A stretch of DNA of 9,756 bases from Pseudomonadota bacterium (GTDB lineage: Bacteria; Myxococcota; UBA9042; PHBI01). The DNA is taken from NCBI GenBank assembly GCA_005772945.1, contig SXIE01000443.1, positions 1-9,756 of the forward strand, given 5' to 3'. The notes under the pieces are model-generated. The model was not told where the DNA came from. It ran no database searches and worked only from the letters and a program-made list of their open reading frames with translations. Below are positions 6,382-9,756 of the stretch, piece by piece. Every line of letters begins with the position of its first letter. Positions within the stretch are counted from its first letter, which is position 1. The position numbers and the translations under genes were made by a program.

Positions 6382-7335
6382 ATGACGACTGCCAACCGAC
6401 GTTTCGAAAGCGCGTTTCGCGATGGACTCTTCGACGGCCAGGTCGCGCTCGTGACGGGCGGCGGCACAGGGATCGGCCGCTGCATCGCGCACGAGCTGGC
6501 CCGCCTCGGCGCGACCGTCATCGTCGCCGGACGGCGCAAGGAGCCACTCGCCGCCGTCGTCGCCGAGATCACCGACGCGGGCGGCCAGGCCGCGGCGCGC
6601 GAGCTGAACATCCGCGAGGACGAGGCGGTCGAGGCCACCATCGCCGAGATCGTCCAGACCTTCGGGCGCATCGATGTCCTCATCAACAATGCTGGTGGGC
6701 AATTCGCGTCGCCGGCCGCGCTCATCCGACCCAAGGGGTGGCGCGCGGTCATCGACACGAACCTGAACGGAACCTGGTTCGTGACGCACGCCGTCTTCCG
6801 CCTCGCGATGGCCCGCCCGGGATCGTCCGGCGGCACGGTCGTGTCGATCGTGGCGGATATGTGGAACGGCTTCCCGGGGATGGCGCACACGGGCGCGGCG
6901 CGCGCGGCGGTCGTGAACCTGACGCAGACGCTCGCGGTCGAGTGGGCCTCAGCCGGGGTGCGGCTGAACGCGGTCGCGCCAGGCTTCGTCCTCTCGAGCG
7001 GCCTGCACAACTACCCGCCGGCGGTGGCCAAGATGGCCAAGGAGGTCTTCATGAAGACCCCGTCGGCGCGCGCGGCGACCGAGGCCGAGGTGTCGGCGGC
7101 GGTGGTGTTCCTCGCCTCGCCGGCCGCAGCCTACATCACGGGCGCGACGGTGCGCGTCGACGGCGGCAGCTCCCTCCAGAAGGAGGCGATGCTGCCGATG
7201 CCCAAGCACCTCAAGATGAAACCTTGGAACGGGTTCCACCTCGACGCGAGCTTGCCCGAGGTGTTCCAGGACATGCCGGGGGCTCAGCGGCCGACCGACC
7301 CCGCGCCCACGGATCCCGAGCCCACCAAGTGCTGA
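6382..7335 (+). CDS. PECR-like short-chain dehydrogenase/reductase
   Basis: A 317-aa Rossmann-fold oxidoreductase of the classical SDR superfamily. The dinucleotide motif is TGGGTGIG (25-32), and Arg51/Arg52 after the second strand suggest NADP(H). NNAGGQF is at 102-108 and the C-terminal AYITGATVRVDGG at 250-262. NNAGGQF, KGW..V..TNL.GT and AHTGAARAAVVNLTQTLAVEW (168-188) match, as I recall it, peroxisomal trans-2-enoyl-CoA reductase. That points to an NADPH-dependent acyl-CoA double-bond reductase, with dienoyl-CoA reductase as the alternative. The usual YxxxK is His169-x3-Arg173. ATG 6382 was preferred over 6346 because the family starts shortly before LFDGQVALVTGG and the earlier start would overlap the divergent gene. 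The tail after about 300 (PTDPAPTDPEPTKC) is repetitive and extra to the fold. Convergent with lpdA. Confidence 0.88.
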   Translation: MTTANRRFESAFRDGLFDGQVALVTGGGTGIGRCIAHELARLGATVIVAGRRKEPLAAVVAEITDAGGQAAARELNIREDEAVEATIAEIVQTFGRIDVLINNAGGQFASPAALIRPKGWRAVIDTNLNGTWFVTHAVFRLAMARPGSSGGTVVSIVADMWNGFPGMAHTGAARAAVVNLTQTLAVEWASAGVRLNAVAPGFVLSSGLHNYPPAVAKMAKEVFMKTPSARAATEAEVSAAVVFLASPAAAYITGATVRVDGGSSLQKEAMLPMPKHLKMKPWNGFHLDASLPEVFQDMPGAQRPTDPAPTDPEPTKC

Positions 7336-7382
7336 CCGGTCCGATCGGTCCGATCACCAGCAGGCTGCTTCGACCGCCTGCT
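7334..7382. repeat. Direct and inverted repeats between SDR and lpdA
   Basis: The 45-bp gap between convergent stops is almost all repeat. GGTCCGATC occurs twice in tandem (7338-7346 and 7347-7355). GACCG (7334-7338) can pair with CGGTC (7346-7350). AGCAGGC (7359-7365) pairs perfectly with GCCTGCT (7376-7382) around a 10-base loop, running into the lpdA stop codon. The 7-bp stem could serve as a terminator in either direction, but no T-run follows on either strand. Confidence 0.6.
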
Positions 7383-8865
7383 ACTTGTTCATGGCGTGGA
7401 TGGCATGCCCGAGCGCCCCATTTGCGGCTTCCATGACCGCCTCGGCGAGCGTCGGATGCGCGTGAATGACGCCGCCGAGCTCGGACGCAAGCGCCCCCAT
7501 CTCGAGCGCGAGCCCCGCTTCCGCGATGAGGTTCGAGACCTCGGGCCCGACCGCCTCGACGCCCAAGAGCACGCCCGAGTCGGCATCGACCACGACGCGC
7601 ACGAAGCCGTCGGTGTCGTTGAGTGACAGCGCCCGGCCGTTCGCGGCGAACGGGAAGCGACCGCTCTTGACCTTGTGACCGGCCGCCTCGGCGTCTTTCA
7701 CCGACAGGCCGACCGTGGCGATCTCGGGATCGGTGAAGACGACCGCGGGCACGGCACGCGCGTCGAAGGCGGCCGCGTGGCCGGCGATCACCTCCGCCGC
7801 GACCTCGCCTTCCTTGGAGGCCTTGTGCGCGAGCATCGGCTGACCGGCCACGTCGCCGATCGCGAAGAGGTGCGGGACGCTCGTGCGCTGCGCGCCGTCG
7901 ACGGCGAGGAAGCCCTTGGCGTCGGTCGCGAGGCCGGCCGCGGCGAGGTTCAGGCCCTCGGTGAAGGGGCGGCGCCCGACGGTGACGAGGATGACGTCGG
8001 CGTCGAAGCTCACGCGCGCGTGGGTCGCGAGCGTCTCGGCGTGCACGCGCACCTCGGCCCCGGGACCTTGGCCCAGTCGGTCGAAGCCGAGCGCGCGCGT
8101 CCCGACGTGGACCGCGCCGCCCGCGTCCTTGAAGCGTTTGAGCGCCGGGCGCACGAGATCCAACTCGAAGCCGGGCAGGATCTGATCGGCGTACTCGAGG
8201 ACGGTGACGTGGCTGCCGAGGCGCTGCCAGACGCCGCCGAGCTCCATGCCGATATAGCCGCCACCGACCACGACGAGGCGCTCGGGGACGGCCTCGAAGG
8301 CGAGCGCCTCGGTCGAGCCGATGACGGTCGTGCCGTCGAACGCGAAGCCCGGGATGGTCGTCGGGACCGAGCCGGTCGCGATGATCGCGTGCGCGAACGT
8401 GACACGCTCGATGGATCCATCGGCCGTCGTGACGTCGACCGTGTGGGGATCGACGAAGGCCGCGGCGCCGCGCAGGACCGCGCCGCCATTGCCCTTGACG
8501 AGCTGGCCGACGCCGCCGGTGAGCTTGCCGACGACCCCGCCCTTCCAGGTCATCATCTGCTTGAGGTCGACCCTCACGCCCTCGACGTGGATGCCGATCG
8601 CCTGCGCATGGCGGATCTGCTCGACCAGCTTCGAGGCCGAGATGAGCGCCTTGGACGGGATGCAACCGACGTTGAGGCACACCCCGCCCAGCGCTTCCTT
8701 CTCGACGAGCACGACCTTCTTGCCGAGCTGCGCGAGGCGAATCGCCGCGACGTAGCCGCCCGGACCCGAGCCGATCACGACGACATCAGTCGATCTCTCG
8801 CGAAGAGCGCTTTGCGCTTGATCGGGTTCGCGAAGAGCGCTTTGCGCTTGCCCGCGAGCGGTCAT
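7381..8865 (-). CDS. lpdA: Dihydrolipoyl dehydrogenase (E3) with repeat-derived N-terminal extension
   Basis: A 494-aa FAD flavoprotein that reoxidises the dihydrolipoyl arms of 2-oxoacid dehydrogenase complexes and passes electrons to NAD+. Visible: FAD-binding GSGPGG (32-37), redox-active disulfide CLNVGC (Cys63/Cys68), NAD-binding GGGYIG (201-206), FAD motif AIGDVAG (335-341) and catalytic dyad His470/Glu475 in HAHPTLAEA. Every catalytic element is present. The start is ATG 8863-8865, overlapping the E2 stop as ATGA. The same frame stays open upstream through E2, but only by chance. The enzyme usually begins a few residues before DVVVIGSGPGG; here about 25 extra residues contain QAQSALRE twice (6-13 and 16-23), encoded by an exact 23-bp repeat. 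Co-transcribed with E2. Confidence 0.96.
   Translation of the reverse strand: MTARGQAQSALREPDQAQSALRERSTDVVVIGSGPGGYVAAIRLAQLGKKVVLVEKEALGGVCLNVGCIPSKALISASKLVEQIRHAQAIGIHVEGVRVDLKQMMTWKGGVVGKLTGGVGQLVKGNGGAVLRGAAAFVDPHTVDVTTADGSIERVTFAHAIIATGSVPTTIPGFAFDGTTVIGSTEALAFEAVPERLVVVGGGYIGMELGGVWQRLGSHVTVLEYADQILPGFELDLVRPALKRFKDAGGAVHVGTRALGFDRLGQGPGAEVRVHAETLATHARVSFDADVILVTVGRRPFTEGLNLAAAGLATDAKGFLAVDGAQRTSVPHLFAIGDVAGQPMLAHKASKEGEVAAEVIAGHAAAFDARAVPAVVFTDPEIATVGLSVKDAEAAGHKVKSGRFPFAANGRALSLNDTDGFVRVVVDADSGVLLGVEAVGPEVSNLIAEAGLALEMGALASELGGVIHAHPTLAEAVMEAANGALGHAIHAMNK
8798..8850 (-). repeat. Two exact 23-bp repeats, 30-bp period, in lpdA 5' end
   Basis: Positions 8798-8820 and 8828-8850 are identical over 23 bases and share the core CGAAGAGCGCTTTGCGCTTG. 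Each copy holds a hairpin, AGCGC-TTT-GCGCT (8806-8818 and 8836-8848), and a TCGCGA end. The 30-bp period is exactly ten codons, so the reading frame is kept and the lpdA protein carries QAQSALRE twice. The repeats lie between the start codon and the FAD domain. Confidence 0.95.
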
Positions 8866-9756
8866 GTCATTTCCAAAAGCATCAGCTCGGGTTGCTCGAG
8901 ATACGCCTTGATGGCCTGTGCGAACGCTGCGCCCTCGTGGCCGTCGATGACGCGGTGGTCGAACGACAACGAGAGGTTCATGCGCCGGCGGATGACGATG
9001 TCGTCGCCGTCGGGGTCCTCGACGACGACCGCGCGCTTGGACATCTGGTGCACGCCGAGGATCGCGACCTCGGGGTGGTTGATGATCGGCGTGGCGAAGA
9101 GCCCGCCCAGCTTGCCGAGGCTCGTGATGGTAAAGGTCGAGCCCTTGACCTCGTCGGGCCGCAGCTTGTTCGTCCGCGCGCGCTCCGCCAGATCGCCGAT
9201 GTGCCCGGCGAGATCGAGGATCGACAGGCGCTCGGCGTGGCGGATGCGCGGCACGATGAGCCCGGGGTCGGTCGCCGCGGCGATCCCGAGATGGACGTAC
9301 TTCTTGAGGACCAGCTCCTGGTTCGCGTCGTCCATCTCGGCGTTGATCTTCGGGAAACGCTGGATGGCGAGCAGCGCGGCTTTCGCGATGAAGGCCAGGT
9401 AGGTCAGCTTCACGCCCTTCTTTGCGGCGGCGCCCGCGAGCGCGTCGCGCGCGGCGACCAGCGCCTCGCAGTCGACCTCGTCGACGTAGGTGAAGTGCGC
9501 GGCGGTCGCCTTCGAGCGCGCCATCGTCTCGTAGATCGCGCGCCGCAGGCCGCGCAGCTTCACGCGCTCCTCGACCTCGCCGTCCGCGGCAGCGCGCGAC
9601 GCCGGCGTCCACGCCGGCAGAGGGGCCTTGGACCCGCTGCTGGTGGGCACGTCAGCCGCCGCAGCCCCTGCGCCACCGGTCGGTGCCGCGCCGCCACCCG
9701 CGTGATGCTCGACGTCCTCGGACGTCACGCGCCCGCCGGGCCCCGAGCCGACGACC
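8862..9756 (-). CDS. 2-oxoacid dehydrogenase E2 acyltransferase, C-terminal part
   Basis: The last 298 codons of an E2 subunit; lipoyl domain(s) and start lie outside the window. The fragment opens with VVGSGPGGRVTSEDV, the end of the peripheral subunit-binding domain that holds E1/E3. A flexible Ala/Gly/Pro-rich linker (about 16-55) follows, then the trimer-forming catalytic core. The active site is DHRVIDG (fragment 266-272; His267, Asp271), and TFTITSLGKLGG and INHPEVAILGV are family hallmarks. It transfers the acyl group from lipoamide to CoA. AAHFTYVDEVDCEAL and the ending YLEQPELMLLEM look somewhat nearer branched-chain (BCKDH) than pyruvate E2, but specificity cannot be fixed without E1. 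In the BCKDH case the products would be iso- and anteiso-acyl-CoA starters for branched fatty acids (inference). GTG 9728 is internal. The stop overlaps the lpdA start. Confidence 0.94.
   Translation of the reverse strand, partial: VVGSGPGGRVTSEDVEHHAGGGAAPTGGAGAAAADVPTSSGSKAPLPAWTPASRAAADGEVEERVKLRGLRRAIYETMARSKATAAHFTYVDEVDCEALVAARDALAGAAAKKGVKLTYLAFIAKAALLAIQRFPKINAEMDDANQELVLKKYVHLGIAAATDPGLIVPRIRHAERLSILDLAGHIGDLAERARTNKLRPDEVKGSTFTITSLGKLGGLFATPIINHPEVAILGVHQMSKRAVVVEDPDGDDIVIRRRMNLSLSFDHRVIDGHEGAAFAQAIKAYLEQPELMLLEMT

Noticed and set aside
7675..9402. A 575-codon open frame on the plus strand opposite lpdA and E2
   Set aside because: It mirrors two certain genes, has biased Arg/Asp/Glu/Gly composition typical of antisense frames in GC-rich DNA, and shows no domain. 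Similar long shadow frames at 91-1167, 2509-3456, 3693-4937 and 5305-6888 were rejected on the same grounds.
7381..9612. An E2-E3 fusion, since the lpdA frame stays open to 9612
   Set aside because: The E2 protein is encoded in a different frame over 8862-9756, with its own stop and an ATGA overlap. The upstream part of the lpdA frame is Arg-rich nonsense.
8862..9728. GTG at 9726-9728 as the start of E2
   Set aside because: The frame continues upstream with VVGSGPGGR, the conserved end of the subunit-binding domain, so the GTG is an internal Val and the gene is cut by the window edge.

Overview
The window is very GC-rich DNA with tightly packed genes, frequent 4-base start/stop overlaps and strong third-position GC bias. 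Nothing in it is phage-, plasmid- or transposon-like. Gene content and style fit a large-genome, high-GC Gram-negative such as a myxobacterium (Myxococcota / former Deltaproteobacteria). That assignment is an inference from composition, predicted lipoproteins and short 9-bp tandem arrays, not from a marker gene.

Layout, left to right. (1) Positions 1-2282, minus strand: a gene string that reads leftward. It holds a GNAT N-acetyltransferase (1440-2282), a small membrane-anchored protein of unknown function (861-1433), a polytopic membrane protein of unknown function (190-864) and, after 66 bp, the first 41 codons of an ABC-F ATPase (1-123, cut by the window edge). (2) 2404-3483, plus strand: mnmA, the tRNA 2-thiouridylase, divergent from the GNAT gene across a 121-bp gap. 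The gap contains a terminator-like hairpin and palindromes. (3) 3600-6358, minus strand: two coupled genes, a 574-aa protein with an HELAH zinc-peptidase-like motif followed by a predicted lipoprotein with a 4-base ATGA overlap. They converge on mnmA; the 116-bp gap holds hairpins. (4) 6382-7335, plus strand: a short-chain dehydrogenase resembling peroxisomal trans-2-enoyl-CoA reductase (PECR), divergent from the HELAH gene with almost no spacer. (5) 7381-9756, minus strand: lpdA (E3) coupled by an ATGA overlap to the E2 acyltransferase of a 2-oxoacid dehydrogenase complex. The 5' end of E2 lies outside the window.

Working together: E2 and E3 are two subunits of one complex that turns a 2-oxoacid into acyl-CoA and NADH. 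The E2 core looks somewhat closer to branched-chain than to pyruvate enzymes, but this is not decided. The neighbouring SDR probably acts on an acyl-CoA or related substrate. MnmA and ABC-F both belong to translation.

Most notable: an exact 23-bp sequence present twice in frame right after the lpdA start codon, giving a repeated N-terminal extension on E3; 9-bp-period tandem arrays at three separate sites, one a perfect G-quadruplex motif inside a coding region; the uncharacterised HELAH protein plus lipoprotein pair; and an SDR with His/Arg where the usual Tyr/Lys catalytic pair should be. No stretch above 300 bp lacks a gene. I saw no tRNA, rRNA, CRISPR array, insertion sequence or origin.
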